Shown here one piece after another: positions 17,630-25,981 of a stretch of DNA of 64,000 nt. The position numbers and the translations under genes are program-made. The stretch is from positions 89,858 to 153,857 of the forward strand of contig JAQXDW010000024.1 of the NCBI GenBank assembly GCA_029251165.1. Reading direction: 5' to 3'. Source of the DNA: Myxococcota bacterium. GTDB taxonomy: Bacteria > Myxococcota_A > UBA796. Position 1 is the first letter of the stretch. Each line of letters begins with the position of its first letter. The notes under the pieces were generated by a model, which was given only the letters and a program-made list of their open reading frames with translations, was not told where the DNA came from and did no database searches.

Positions 17630-18940
17630 TCACCGGCTGCTCTCTCTCAGGAATTCGGCAGACAGCGCCCGTGCGCGGCTGACATCCACGAGTCCCCCCT
17701 GAGACAACAGGTGGAGCGCGGTGAGGCCTGCGGAGACGCCTCCCCCGTCCGTCCGGCGCTGCCGCATGGTCGCGACCACCGCATCACCGATCAAGCCGTC
17801 GGCGTGTGTGAGCAGCTCCAGGAGTCCGCCGACGTCACCGCGCCTCAGGTATCGCTCCGACATCCCAGCGGCCGCACCATGCCGGACATGGCGATCGGGG
17901 GTGGCCAGCAGCGCCGCAGCCTCATGCGCGGTGCCATGGCTCAGCAGGTGCCACCCCCAGGCCATCGCGGCAGTCCGCCGAAGCCGCACGCCGCCAGTAG
18001 CCATAACTTCTGGAAGGCCAGCCCCGTCGAGGGACTCCCCAGCGCGCGCGAGCCCGAGCAGCGCAGCGACCGCCTCATGCTGAACCATCGGTGCAGCGTC
18101 GGTCAGCGCAGCTCCCAGCGCCGAGACACTCTCGGAGAGTCCGGCGCCCGTTCGGGCCAGGGCGGCAAAGGTCTGGGCGGCCTGGTGCCGGATGTCGGAC
18201 ACCGGATCGGAGAGGCAGGCCCGGATCGGCGCATGGTCCACCTGCAATGGGTCGCCGTCCTCACAGGCGGAGGCCAGTGCCAGCAGGGCACCCAGTCGAT
18301 GCGCCGGGCGCGCGGAGGCCAGGACGGCGACGAGCCGCGCGGGCTGAAGGCGCGACAGCAGCCACGCGGCGTGCTGACCCACATCCGGTGCAGGATCTTC
18401 CAGGAGTCCATCGAGGATTCCGATCAGCACCGCCCCATCGAGCCCCTCCCCTACCGCAGAGACGGCGGCTTCGCAGGCCCCAGACCGGACCTCAGGACGT
18501 GCATCCACCAGCAGCCCGGCGGCGCGACGATCCCCCGCCAGCAGCCAGCCTCGGATCAGCAGCCCGGCAGCTCCGCGCGAGCGCACCACGTCGCCCCCCA
18601 GCGCAGCCTCCAGCATCACCAAGATCTCCGAGGTGTCCGGACCACCGAGGGCACCTCGCAGGCACTCCGTGGCGATCAGCGCCAGCCGGACGTCTCCCAG
18701 CGCAGCGACCAGTCCAGCCGCGGCGTCCCCCGGCGCACCGCCAGTCCGACTCCAGATCCCCAGCACCGCAACCGCCCCCTCGCGGACCGTGCGGTCTCCG
18801 TCGGACAGCGCCTGCCCCAGCGCCCCAAGCGCAGCGGTGAGATCCGTGGTCGCTTCTGCGGCCTCCAGCAGCGCTGCGATCGCCTCCTGGCGAGTCGCAA
18901 TCGTTCGGCTGCCCAGGGCAGCAGCAAGGTGAGCAATCAA
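17630..18940 (-). CDS. HEAT-repeat protein
   Basis: A 436-residue all-helical cytosolic protein built of about a dozen HEAT/PBS-like repeats, for example DGDRTVREGAVAVLGIW, DPVSDIRHQAAQTFAALA, DAAPMVQHEAVAALLGLA and TPDRHVRHGAAAGMSERYL. No catalytic motif. Such solenoids are protein-interaction scaffolds. The start is TTG at 18940, supported by a GGAGG box four bases upstream. It is divergent from the Pup-like/PafA-like pair and shares a 105-base promoter region with it, so a functional link is possible but not shown. Confidence 0.85.
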   Translation of the reverse strand: MIAHLAAALGSRTIATRQEAIAALLEAAEATTDLTAALGALGQALSDGDRTVREGAVAVLGIWSRTGGAPGDAAAGLVAALGDVRLALIATECLRGALGGPDTSEILVMLEAALGGDVVRSRGAAGLLIRGWLLAGDRRAAGLLVDARPEVRSGACEAAVSAVGEGLDGAVLIGILDGLLEDPAPDVGQHAAWLLSRLQPARLVAVLASARPAHRLGALLALASACEDGDPLQVDHAPIRACLSDPVSDIRHQAAQTFAALARTGAGLSESVSALGAALTDAAPMVQHEAVAALLGLARAGESLDGAGLPEVMATGGVRLRRTAAMAWGWHLLSHGTAHEAAALLATPDRHVRHGAAAGMSERYLRRGDVGGLLELLTHADGLIGDAVVATMRQRRTDGGGVSAGLTALHLLSQGGLVDVSRARALSAEFLRESSR

Positions 18941-19034
18941 CAGACCTCCAGATCATCGGACATTGCGGCGAGGATACCAGTCGCAACCGACGCTGGACTG
19001 TGGCAACCTGATCCATGCCCATCTGACCACCGTT

Positions 19035-19040
19035 AGGAGA
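19035..19040 (+). promoter_or_regulatory. Ribosome binding site of the Pup-like ORF
   Basis: AGGAGA lies five bases before the ATG at 19046. It is one of the better Shine-Dalgarno matches in the window, and it is the main reason to accept the 48-codon ORF as translated. Confidence 0.7.
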
Positions 19041-19045
19041 CTCGA

Positions 19046-19192
19046 ATGGCCGTCCCCCAGCCCCGTCAGCAGCCCACCAGCAGCCCCGAACGTCAGCGAC
19101 TTCGTGAGATAGCCCGTCGGGTTCGTCAGGATGCTCAGCGCCAGCCTGAGCAGTACCTCAAGGACTCTGAGGTGCCCCACGGCGGGGAGTGA
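19046..19192 (+). CDS. Pup/UBact-like small protein modifier ending in Gly-Gly-Glu
   Basis: A 48-residue ORF just upstream of, and overlapping, a PafA/Dop-family gene. Seen: ATG with an AGGAGA box five bases upstream; a Pro/Gln/Ser-rich, probably disordered N-terminus (residues 1-15); a charged helix-forming middle (RQRLREIARRVRQDAQ, residues 16-31); and a C-terminus HGGE followed by TGA. Known: Pup (60-64 residues) and UBact are small, largely disordered modifiers encoded next to their ligase; they end in Gly-Gly-Gln/Glu or Gly-Glu, and the C-terminal Glu side chain is joined to target Lys. Inference: this is the modifier of the adjacent ligase. Ending in Glu, it would need no deamidation by Dop. 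It is shorter than Pup and I cannot show homology beyond the tail and context. Confidence 0.75.
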   Translation: MAVPQPRQQPTSSPERQRLREIARRVRQDAQRQPEQYLKDSEVPHGGE

Positions 19193-20870
19193 CCTCAGCA
19201 CGCCCGGCATCCTCCAGCGCTTGATCGGGGCAGAGACCGAGTACGCCATCCACTTCGCACCGTACGGCGACGGAGCACGCCTCACCGATCCAGTGCTGTA
19301 CACCGCACTCCGGGATCGGCTGATGGAGCTGGTGACGACCAGCGAGGGGCGGGGGGCGTTTGCTCGGATGCGACAGAAGCGCTTCCTGGAGAACGGCGGG
19401 GCGATCGACTACGAGTCTGGTGACCCGTCACAGCTCACCGGGCTGATCGAGGCGTCGACCCCCGAGTGCCGTGGGCCGGGCCAGCTGCTGCTGTACCAGC
19501 GCGCACAGGAGCGGCTGCTGTCTGCGGCGCTCAGCACGCTGCGGCTGCCCGGCACCCTGTCGCTGCGAAAGAACTGCCGAGATGCTGCCGGCAACATCTA
19601 CGGCGCTCAGGAGAGCTACTCCGTCCCGGTCGCCAGGGGCTGGCGGCTGGCGGCACTGCGCGTGGGGCTGGTGGGGGTGGGGCTGGTGCTGCTGCCCTGC
19701 GCGGTCGTGTGTCAGCTGCTGATCTACGCCATGCTCGTCGTGCTCATCCTCGCGCTCGTCATGCTCCTGCCCGCCGAGATCATCCGAGGCACGATCCGGG
19801 GGCAGGACACAGAGGAGCTGTTCACCTGGCTGGAGCCGGCCCTGCGTCCGCTGAACATCCTGGAGACCTGGATCCGCCGAGGCTGCCTTGTGCTGCCTGG
19901 CAGCATGTTCATCCTCTTGATGCGCGCCCTCGCCTTCCACCCTCACCGCACCGCTGCCGTCGGGTTTCTCGCCAGCCGACAGGTGTTCAGCGGTGCCGGC
20001 ACCTTGCGACACGACGGGCACCTGGCGCTCTCCGAGAAGGCCAGCGCAGTGCAGCGGGTGTTTCCGCTTCGGATGTGGGGCAAGCAGCGCTACATCTTCG
20101 ATCCGGCCAACCTCCACAAGGATCTCCTCGGCCCCAGCTTCGGAGAGAGCCGGCGGCTCCTGCGGCTGCTGCGTCCGGTGTGGCGGCTACAGGTCGGGAT
20201 GTCCGACGCCAACATGTGCCAGGTCGCCGAGTACCTCAAGATCGGCACCACCGTCCTGGTGTTCGATGCTGCGGAGGCCGGCGCACTCCAGGACGCCCCC
20301 CGGCTCGTCCAGCCCGCAGATGCCGCCCGAACCATCGCTGCAGAGGGGCTGTCTGCGGAGGTCGCCCTGCGCGGAGGCGGGCGCATCACCGCCCTGGCGC
20401 TGCAGCGGTGGTACCAGGAGCGCATCGCGTCATGGCTCGCGGCATCCAGCACGGTTCCGATGGAGGCCCACGATGTTGTCCGGCGCTGGGACGACGTGCT
20501 CACCCGCCTGGAAGACGATCCTGCCTCTCTGGTCGGCGAGGTGGACTGGATCACCAAGCAGGCGCTGCTGGAGGAAGCCGGGGCAGACCTCTCCGAGGCG
20601 GCCCGCAAGGTCATCGACCTGCGCTACCATGAACTCGGCAGCGGCTACTTCGCCTGGCTCGATGAGGCCGGACTCACCGTTCGCATGCTCTCGGACGCCG
20701 ACATCGACGCCGCAGTTCGCGCCGCTCCAGACGACACCCCAGCCACGCAGCGTGGCCGACTCATCCGAGAGTCTGGTCCCGAGCTGAAGGTGGACTGGGA
20801 GGAGGCCAGCCTTGGCCGGACGGTCATCTCGTTCGCCGAGCACACCCGCCGTCGTCGCACGGACGACTGA
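19131..20870 (+). CDS. PafA/Dop-family (Pup ligase-like) protein with membrane insertion
   Basis: A glutamine-synthetase-fold amidoligase related to the Pup ligase PafA and depupylase Dop. Family blocks in order: LIGAETEYAI (ATP/Mg Glu pair), LENGGAIDYE, STPEC, KNCRDAAGNIYGAQESY (PafA: KNNTDSAGNSYGCHENY), FLASRQVFSGAG, RLQVGMSDANMCQVAEYLKIGT, DWITKQ, IDLRYHELGSGYF, DDTPATQRGRLI and a C-terminal VDW...RTV block. Between QESY and FLASRQ, where PafA has about 24 residues, it has about 115. That segment includes two adjacent membrane segments (about 174-216) and a third hydrophobic stretch (about 252-270). It probably ligates the upstream GGE peptide to proteins at the membrane. The start is uncertain: the ATG at 19131 overlaps the modifier ORF by 62 bases without a good ribosome site; a TTG at 19221, just before the ETE motif, is an alternative. 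The closest match by eye is PafA rather than Dop. Confidence 0.88.
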   Translation: MLSASLSSTSRTLRCPTAGSDLSTPGILQRLIGAETEYAIHFAPYGDGARLTDPVLYTALRDRLMELVTTSEGRGAFARMRQKRFLENGGAIDYESGDPSQLTGLIEASTPECRGPGQLLLYQRAQERLLSAALSTLRLPGTLSLRKNCRDAAGNIYGAQESYSVPVARGWRLAALRVGLVGVGLVLLPCAVVCQLLIYAMLVVLILALVMLLPAEIIRGTIRGQDTEELFTWLEPALRPLNILETWIRRGCLVLPGSMFILLMRALAFHPHRTAAVGFLASRQVFSGAGTLRHDGHLALSEKASAVQRVFPLRMWGKQRYIFDPANLHKDLLGPSFGESRRLLRLLRPVWRLQVGMSDANMCQVAEYLKIGTTVLVFDAAEAGALQDAPRLVQPADAARTIAAEGLSAEVALRGGGRITALALQRWYQERIASWLAASSTVPMEAHDVVRRWDDVLTRLEDDPASLVGEVDWITKQALLEEAGADLSEAARKVIDLRYHELGSGYFAWLDEAGLTVRMLSDADIDAAVRAAPDDTPATQRGRLIRESGPELKVDWEEASLGRTVISFAEHTRRRRTDD

Positions 20871-20893
20871 CCCCCGGCTTGGAGCCACGGAGA

Positions 20894-20914
20894 GCCTGCG
20901 CGTCACCGGCAGGC
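20894..20914. terminator. Possible hairpin between convergent genes
   Basis: GCCTGC (20894-20899) pairs with GCAGGC (20909-20914) over a nine-base loop, 24 bases after the PafA-like stop. No U-tract, so tentative. Confidence 0.3.
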
Positions 20915-20938
20915 GCGTCATGCCAGCCGGATCATGGC

Positions 20939-23500
20939 TTACTCGACGGTGACGGCGGGAAGCGGCGCCGTCCAGCCGTCGCCGTCGACGTCGACGCGGA
21001 TCGCCGCGGCCATCGCCCAAGGGAGGTTGCTGTAGACGATGCTGCTGGTGCTGTCAGACTCTGCCACCAGCACGATCACCGCGTCGGCCTCCAGGTCCAG
21101 CGCCAGGGTGGTGCGCAGTCGCTCGGGGTACTCGCCGGTCACCGGGATCTCTTCGCCGCGCTCACCGTCGATGTAGACCACCAGTCGATCCACCGGCACC
21201 CAGCTCGACGTCCACACCGCGACCTCCAGCTCGACCGCTCCGGTGAGGGTCTGACCCGGTGCCCACTGCCCGCCGGCGGTGACCTCCAGGTAGGGACCGG
21301 TGGAGACGACGGTGGCCTGCGCGGCCATCGCCGCCGTGAGTACAGCATCCGTTACGGTCGCGCCATCGGTGTACAGGAATGTAACGCTCTCTCCGACACC
21401 GCCGCGATAGCCGTGGCTGTCGCTGACCCCGACCGGCGTGGGGGTCAGCCCACGGGCGGTCATGTCGAGATAGGCAGCGAACGCCTCGTCGTGCTCGCTG
21501 TCGTTGATGACCTCCATCGCGTCGAAGTCTGCCGACCAGTAGTCGGCGTCCTGAACGACGCCCCGGCTGTAGCCGGCAGCCGAGAGCATCCCAGAGTCAA
21601 ACGGGTGGTTGAGCTGGATGACCCCATCGCCGACCTGCGCGCGGATGGCCTCGAACAGCTCAGGGGTCTGCTGGACCTGCTGCCACCACCGCAGGGCGCC
21701 GTTGTTTGGCTCACCGATGACCGCGCTGAGGGGGTAGACATTGAGGTGACCACGCAGGACCGGGCTGACCTCGTCCGCGACGATGCTGGAGAGCCAGTCC
21801 TCTATTCCCAGCGCCGAGAGGAGCGGGCGGTAGTCAGAGACGTGATCGTGGTCGGTCCCGAAGTGAACATCGACGCCCGCGCCGGCATGGGTGAGCAGCC
21901 GGTGACTCATCGGAATGTTTGCATCTCCGGAGGGCGCAGCGTGGCTGTGCGGATCGATGATAGCCACCGTGGGAGAGTACGACTCGTCGAGAGTTAGCGT
22001 TATATCAACAGCTTTTCCACTGCCTATGGAAAACGACTCGATGTAGGGCTCGAACCGCAGACCGCGGTGTGCGGTCAGGGTGTAGTCACCCGGCTCCAGC
22101 GGGAGGCTCAGGGGGCCTGCGGCGAGCCACCCCTCAGCCATCAGCCCCGAGGGCCGACCTGGGACAATTCGGCTGTCTGAGGAGACGGAATCACCCGAGG
22201 CAAAGGCGATCTGGACCGTCGCGGGCCGTCCGTCTGCTGCCTGCACCGTGAGCAAGCCCGGCGCGGTGAGGCTCAGGGCTGTGTCGTCGGTGGCCGGAAG
22301 AATCTCCGAGATGCCATAGCCCTCCGCGAACGGAATCGGCGCAGCCCCCGCCGACATGCTCAGCAGGGCCTCCTCTCGGAGCGCCTCCGTCGCGTAGGAA
22401 GAGTACCAGCCAGCGCCCTCGGCGATGTCGAGGTGCTTGCCCTCTCCTCGACCCGTGGCGACCGCATCGTAGCTCCCGAGCGGAGCCTGGAGCGACCACG
22501 CGCCGTCGGCATCGGTGCGGGTGAGGAGAACCGGAGCGCCGCTGTCGTCGAGGATGTGAACCCGAGCGCCGGCGACCGGCTGTGCGCCATCGGTGACGCG
22601 CCCGGCGAGGGTCTGGGTGCTCTGTCCGCTGCGGGCATACCAGGCATCCGTGAGCTCGGAGAGGTCCTGGGCGACACCGATGGTGCGCCGCCAGGTCACC
22701 GTGTCGCCCTCGCTGAGGGCCTGGGAGCCCTGGGACGCCGTCACGATCGGGCCGAGGGCAGAGAGGAGCTGCTGGGCAGCGCTGGTGACGAACGCCTCGT
22801 CCTCAGGGAAGATCGCCATGGCGACCTCGCCGCGTCGACCGATCAGGGCCGGCCAGTCGCCTTCTCCCTCCAGCCCCTCTCCAGCGCCCCAGGGGATCGC
22901 GGCATCCGTGGACAGGAGCAGAAGATCTCCCTGCTCGATGACAGTCTCGGAGTCCTGCCAGGTCAGGGTGGTCTCCATGAGCAGCAGCGGACTGTCAGGC
23001 TCCAGGGTGTAGCGGGTGGAGATCCAGACCCCCAGCTCCGGAACCAGTGCATCGCTCTCCAGGCTGCCGGTGAGCAGCTGCATCGGTGCGCCCGGTCCCT
23101 CCGCGACCACCACCGCCGGGCCACCGCTGATGCCGTCACTGACCACTGTGACGCTCTCCGCCTTCATCAGACGCCCCAGGCCGACCATCACCCCGAGCTC
23201 ATCGATCACGTCCCGTCCCGGGACTCCCTCGGGACGAATCGCATCCGCATCGATGATGCCGCCGCCGTAGTCGATGTAGTAGCTCCCGGGACGGGTGCCC
23301 TGGATGACGAACTGTGCGCGGCTGTTGTAGAGCTTGATGTCGCCGGCCTGTCCCTCCGCAGCGATGCCGCCAAACAGGGCCGCTTCGTCCGTGATGACCC
23401 CGGCGCGAGACTCTCCGTCACTCAGCGAAGAGACGAGGTCGACGGGATCGGCCTCGACGGGGACAGGATCGGGCTTGCAGGCGAGGAGAAGAAGCAGCAT
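20939..23500 (-). CDS. CehA/McbA-like PHP-type metallohydrolase lipoprotein
   Basis: An 853-residue predicted lipoprotein; the ATG at 23500 gives MLLLLLAC with the Cys at residue 8. The N-terminal 300 residues are beta-rich. A carboxypeptidase-regulatory-like (Ig-like) domain follows (LAGRVTDGAQPVAGARVHI), then a second beta domain, then a PHP-type metal-dependent hydrolase at about 540-770 with IIDPHSHAAPSGD (HxH), VHFGTDHDH, VIQLNHPF and VGVSDSHGY, all metal ligands of the CehA/McbA group. The C-terminal beta domain contains VVYIDGERGEEIPV. Known relatives hydrolyse phosphate, phosphonate or carbamate esters. Here it would act in the periplasm or at the cell surface on an unknown ester. It converges with the PafA-like gene. 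Confidence 0.88.
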   Translation of the reverse strand: MLLLLLACKPDPVPVEADPVDLVSSLSDGESRAGVITDEAALFGGIAAEGQAGDIKLYNSRAQFVIQGTRPGSYYIDYGGGIIDADAIRPEGVPGRDVIDELGVMVGLGRLMKAESVTVVSDGISGGPAVVVAEGPGAPMQLLTGSLESDALVPELGVWISTRYTLEPDSPLLLMETTLTWQDSETVIEQGDLLLLSTDAAIPWGAGEGLEGEGDWPALIGRRGEVAMAIFPEDEAFVTSAAQQLLSALGPIVTASQGSQALSEGDTVTWRRTIGVAQDLSELTDAWYARSGQSTQTLAGRVTDGAQPVAGARVHILDDSGAPVLLTRTDADGAWSLQAPLGSYDAVATGRGEGKHLDIAEGAGWYSSYATEALREEALLSMSAGAAPIPFAEGYGISEILPATDDTALSLTAPGLLTVQAADGRPATVQIAFASGDSVSSDSRIVPGRPSGLMAEGWLAAGPLSLPLEPGDYTLTAHRGLRFEPYIESFSIGSGKAVDITLTLDESYSPTVAIIDPHSHAAPSGDANIPMSHRLLTHAGAGVDVHFGTDHDHVSDYRPLLSALGIEDWLSSIVADEVSPVLRGHLNVYPLSAVIGEPNNGALRWWQQVQQTPELFEAIRAQVGDGVIQLNHPFDSGMLSAAGYSRGVVQDADYWSADFDAMEVINDSEHDEAFAAYLDMTARGLTPTPVGVSDSHGYRGGVGESVTFLYTDGATVTDAVLTAAMAAQATVVSTGPYLEVTAGGQWAPGQTLTGAVELEVAVWTSSWVPVDRLVVYIDGERGEEIPVTGEYPERLRTTLALDLEADAVIVLVAESDSTSSIVYSNLPWAMAAAIRVDVDGDGWTAPLPAVTVE

Positions 23501-24277
23501 CCCGGCAGGGTAGCAGGACGGGGCGTAGACAGCACTCTCCGTATCCCCGCGATCCCCTGCGCGCAGCCTGGAGGGCAGGTCGCTCTCGACCGTGTCGCAC
23601 CGGTCAGCGAGCGGTTGATTCGTGGCACCGTGGAGGTTGCTGCTGGCGCTGGGAGCAGGTGCGGCGCGGTAAGGCTTCAGGCTCCTTGAGGCGGCGAAGA
23701 CCATCGCTCAGGGCTTGTCTTCCCATCACGGTTAACGAACCCGGACATGGGCGCATCAATGACCGCCCCACAGCACCCATGAATCGGATGATGAAAACAT
23801 AACAAATGTTACACGTTAACTATTGAGCAAAAATTCCATCCGCAGCCTTGTCATCGCCAGACCGCACGCAACCATAACGCGTAACATCACGCAAAGGTGC
23901 GGGGCGCGACTCGCTGCCGCGTCCTGCGCTATCGCGGGTGCTGTAGAGGACCACGTCGACGACCGCACCAGACATCGAGAGGCCCTCGCTGCCGTCGACC
24001 GTATCAGCCGTCACACGCTTCATCTTGACCCGGACCACCTGACCCCGAGCCGCTCCGGGCCCCTGCATCCGCGATGGGGCCATCCGCGCTCGGCGCACTG
24101 TCGGAATCGGGGGGAGGCTGCGCGCATCGCTCAGATCGATGGGGATTCCGCTGGAGACCGTGCAGCCTTCGCTGCCACCGGCGTTGGTGAGGTTAGACCC
24201 GTCTCGATCACATGAGGCCGTGTTGACGATCCTGATCGTCCGATGGGCTAAGCTCAGTCCTCTCTCGGAGGTTTGAG
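23501..24277. other. 777-base region without a convincing gene
   Basis: It contains an AT-rich patch (about 23780-23835) with the inverted repeat TAACA-AA-TGTTA (23800-23811), and a weak minus-strand ORF described separately. Either could mark a regulatory site or gene decay. Confidence 0.5.
23820..24254 (-). pseudogene. Doubtful ORF, possible gene remnant
   Basis: An open minus-strand reading frame with some protein-like stretches (SNLTNAGGSEGCTVSSGIPI, VTADTVDGSEGLSMSGAVVD) but no start codon that avoids overlap with the plus-strand gene at 24278, no ribosome site and no recognised family. It could be a decayed gene or chance. The plus strand here also has a weak ORF that looks less protein-like. 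Confidence 0.2.
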
Positions 24278-24610
24278 ATGGAGCAGCCTGAAGAACAGCA
24301 AGCACCTGGGATGATGATGCCCGCCATCTGGGTCGTCCTGGCGGTCCTCGGCAGTGTTGCAGCATGCGTAGGGGTCGGACTCTCTGCATCAGACTCCGAG
24401 ACAATGGGCGTCTACGCGACGAAGATCGCAGCGTTCCCGCTGGGCTTCCTGCTGTCTGCGGCGCTGGGCGGGCTGATCATTCACTTCGCAGTGAAGCGGG
24501 CCACCACCTTGCTGCGCGTGGTCGCTCCGATGGGCTGCGGCTGCCTCGGCGGGCTGGTCACCCTGGCTGGAGCCTTCTTCTTCTTCATGGCGATCTTCCC
24601 CGCGCTGTGA
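24278..24610 (+). CDS. Small integral membrane protein
   Basis: A 110-residue protein with three predicted membrane segments (PAIWVVLAVLGSVAACVGVG, FPLGFLLSAALGGLIIHFAV, GCLGGLVTLAGAFFFFMAIF) and a Cys/Gly-rich turn (MGCGCLGG). A GGAGG box lies before the ATG, and TAAGCT further upstream could be a -10 box. The next gene starts four bases after its stop region, so the two form an operon. Function unknown. Confidence 0.75.
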   Translation: MEQPEEQQAPGMMMPAIWVVLAVLGSVAACVGVGLSASDSETMGVYATKIAAFPLGFLLSAALGGLIIHFAVKRATTLLRVVAPMGCGCLGGLVTLAGAFFFFMAIFPAL

Positions 24611-24613
24611 TCG

Positions 24614-25114
24614 GTGAGCCCTGACGTGCCAGTCATCCGCGACGCGGTGCCCGCCGATGCCGCTGCAATCGCAGAGATCTACACCGAGTCGATCGTTCAG
24701 GGCGACGCCACCATGGACGAGACGCCGTGGACCCCCGCGCAGGTCACCGGGATGATGGCCGCGCACAGCGCGCGAGAGGGCTTCATCGTGCTCGAGCACG
24801 GCGGGGAGGTCCTGGGCTGGGGGGTGTACAAGCGCTACAGCCCCCGAACGGGCTACCGCTTTGCCGGCGAGACCGCGACCTACCTGCGGCGAGACAAGAC
24901 CGGAGCAGGGCATGGCTCGCGGCTCAAGCGGGCGCTGATTGAGCGGTGCCGGGCAAGCGGCTACCGACACCTCGTGGCGCGTGTGTTCGCAGACAACGCC
25001 GCCAGCGTCGCCTACAACCAGCGCCTCGGCTACACGGTCGTCGGCACGCAGCGGCAGATCGGCTTCCGCAGCGGACGCTGGGTGGACGTCACCATCCTCC
25101 AGCTCATCCTCTGA
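24614..25114 (+). CDS. GNAT N-acetyltransferase, phosphinothricin acetyltransferase-like
   Basis: A 166-residue cytosolic GNAT enzyme with a GTG start. It begins VIRDAVPADAAAIAEIYTESI, the typical PAT/MddA opening, keeps the acetyl-CoA loop (RRDKTGAGHGSRLKRALIE, the Q/R-x-x-G-x-G/A site) and ends with NAASVAYNQRLGYTVVGTQRQIGFRSGRWVDVTILQ, typical of amino-acid N-acyltransferases that act on L-methionine sulfoximine or phosphinothricin. Substrate specificity is not certain. It is translated from the same transcript as the small membrane protein. Confidence 0.9.
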   Translation: MSPDVPVIRDAVPADAAAIAEIYTESIVQGDATMDETPWTPAQVTGMMAAHSAREGFIVLEHGGEVLGWGVYKRYSPRTGYRFAGETATYLRRDKTGAGHGSRLKRALIERCRASGYRHLVARVFADNAASVAYNQRLGYTVVGTQRQIGFRSGRWVDVTILQLIL

Positions 25115-25222
25115 CACCCGACAGCCGCACCACTGACTGCGCCGGATCTCACTGGGGAAGTCGCCATCGGTGCGGTCTCAGCAGGTGTCGTGATACAACG
25201 CCTGCTCAATCCGAGGATCACG

Positions 25223-25942
25223 ATGCTCTTCTTTCTGGCCCTGACCGCATGCGACGACAACACCGCCGAGACGCCGGAGGAGAAGCCTCCCGCTGAGGAG
25301 ATCACGCCCGCGCCGCCCGAGCCGCCCACGCCGCCAGTCGTCACCCCGGATGAGCCCCCTGCGGAGCCGATCCCCGAGGCGCTGGTCCCTCCGGCCAGCC
25401 ACCCCGCATCTCCCGACAGCTACACGATCACCTGGGAGACCACCAAGGGCGCGTTCGACACCACCTGCACCCGCTCCTGGGCCCCCAACGGCGCGGACCG
25501 CCTCTACCACCTCGTGCAGTCTGGCTTCTACGAGGACGTCGCCTACTTCCGCGTGATCGACGGCTTCATGGCGCAGTTCGGTCTGCACGGAACCCCCGCA
25601 GTGACCAAGCAGTGGAAGGAGGCGAGCATCGACGACGATCCGGCCGGGCAGTCCAACAAGCTGGGCTACCTCACCTTCGCCACCGCCGGCCCCAACACCC
25701 GCACCACCCAGCTGTTCATCAACTTCGGCGACAACGCCCGGCTCGATGAGAGCGGCTTCACCCCGGTCTGCAAGGTCGACGGCAAGGGCATGGACACCGT
25801 GAATGCGCTGTACAAGGGCTACGGCGAGGGGGCTCCCCGGGGCCGTGGTCCCAGCCAGGGCCTGATCCACAAGCGCGGCAACGAGTACCTCCGCGAGGCA
25901 TTCCCGGAGCTGGACTACATCAAGACGGCCACGATCAAGTAG
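25223..25942 (+). CDS. Cyclophilin-type peptidyl-prolyl isomerase lipoprotein
   Basis: A 239-residue lipoprotein: MLFFLALTAC (Cys at 10), a long Pro/Glu linker (residues about 12-60), then a cyclophilin domain. Core motifs: FYEDVAYFRVIDGFMAQFG (catalytic Arg in FRV), NKLGYLTFATAGPNTRTTQLFINFGDN and SGFTPVCKV, as in bacterial PpiA/PpiB. It should speed proline isomerisation during folding of surface proteins. I chose the ATG at 25223 because GAGGA precedes it by five bases; a GTG at 25190 would add a basic n-region (IQRLLNPR) and is the alternative. Confidence 0.9.
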   Translation: MLFFLALTACDDNTAETPEEKPPAEEITPAPPEPPTPPVVTPDEPPAEPIPEALVPPASHPASPDSYTITWETTKGAFDTTCTRSWAPNGADRLYHLVQSGFYEDVAYFRVIDGFMAQFGLHGTPAVTKQWKEASIDDDPAGQSNKLGYLTFATAGPNTRTTQLFINFGDNARLDESGFTPVCKVDGKGMDTVNALYKGYGEGAPRGRGPSQGLIHKRGNEYLREAFPELDYIKTATIK

Positions 25943-25981
25943 CCGAGGCCGACCGGCTCGCTCCGTGCGGGACCGCGAGGG

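Noticed and set aside
19009..19038. TGATCC-N18-TTAGGA upstream of the Pup-like ORF as an ECF11 promoter
   Set aside because: The supposed -10 overlaps the ribosome binding site, which would leave almost no leader; probably coincidence.
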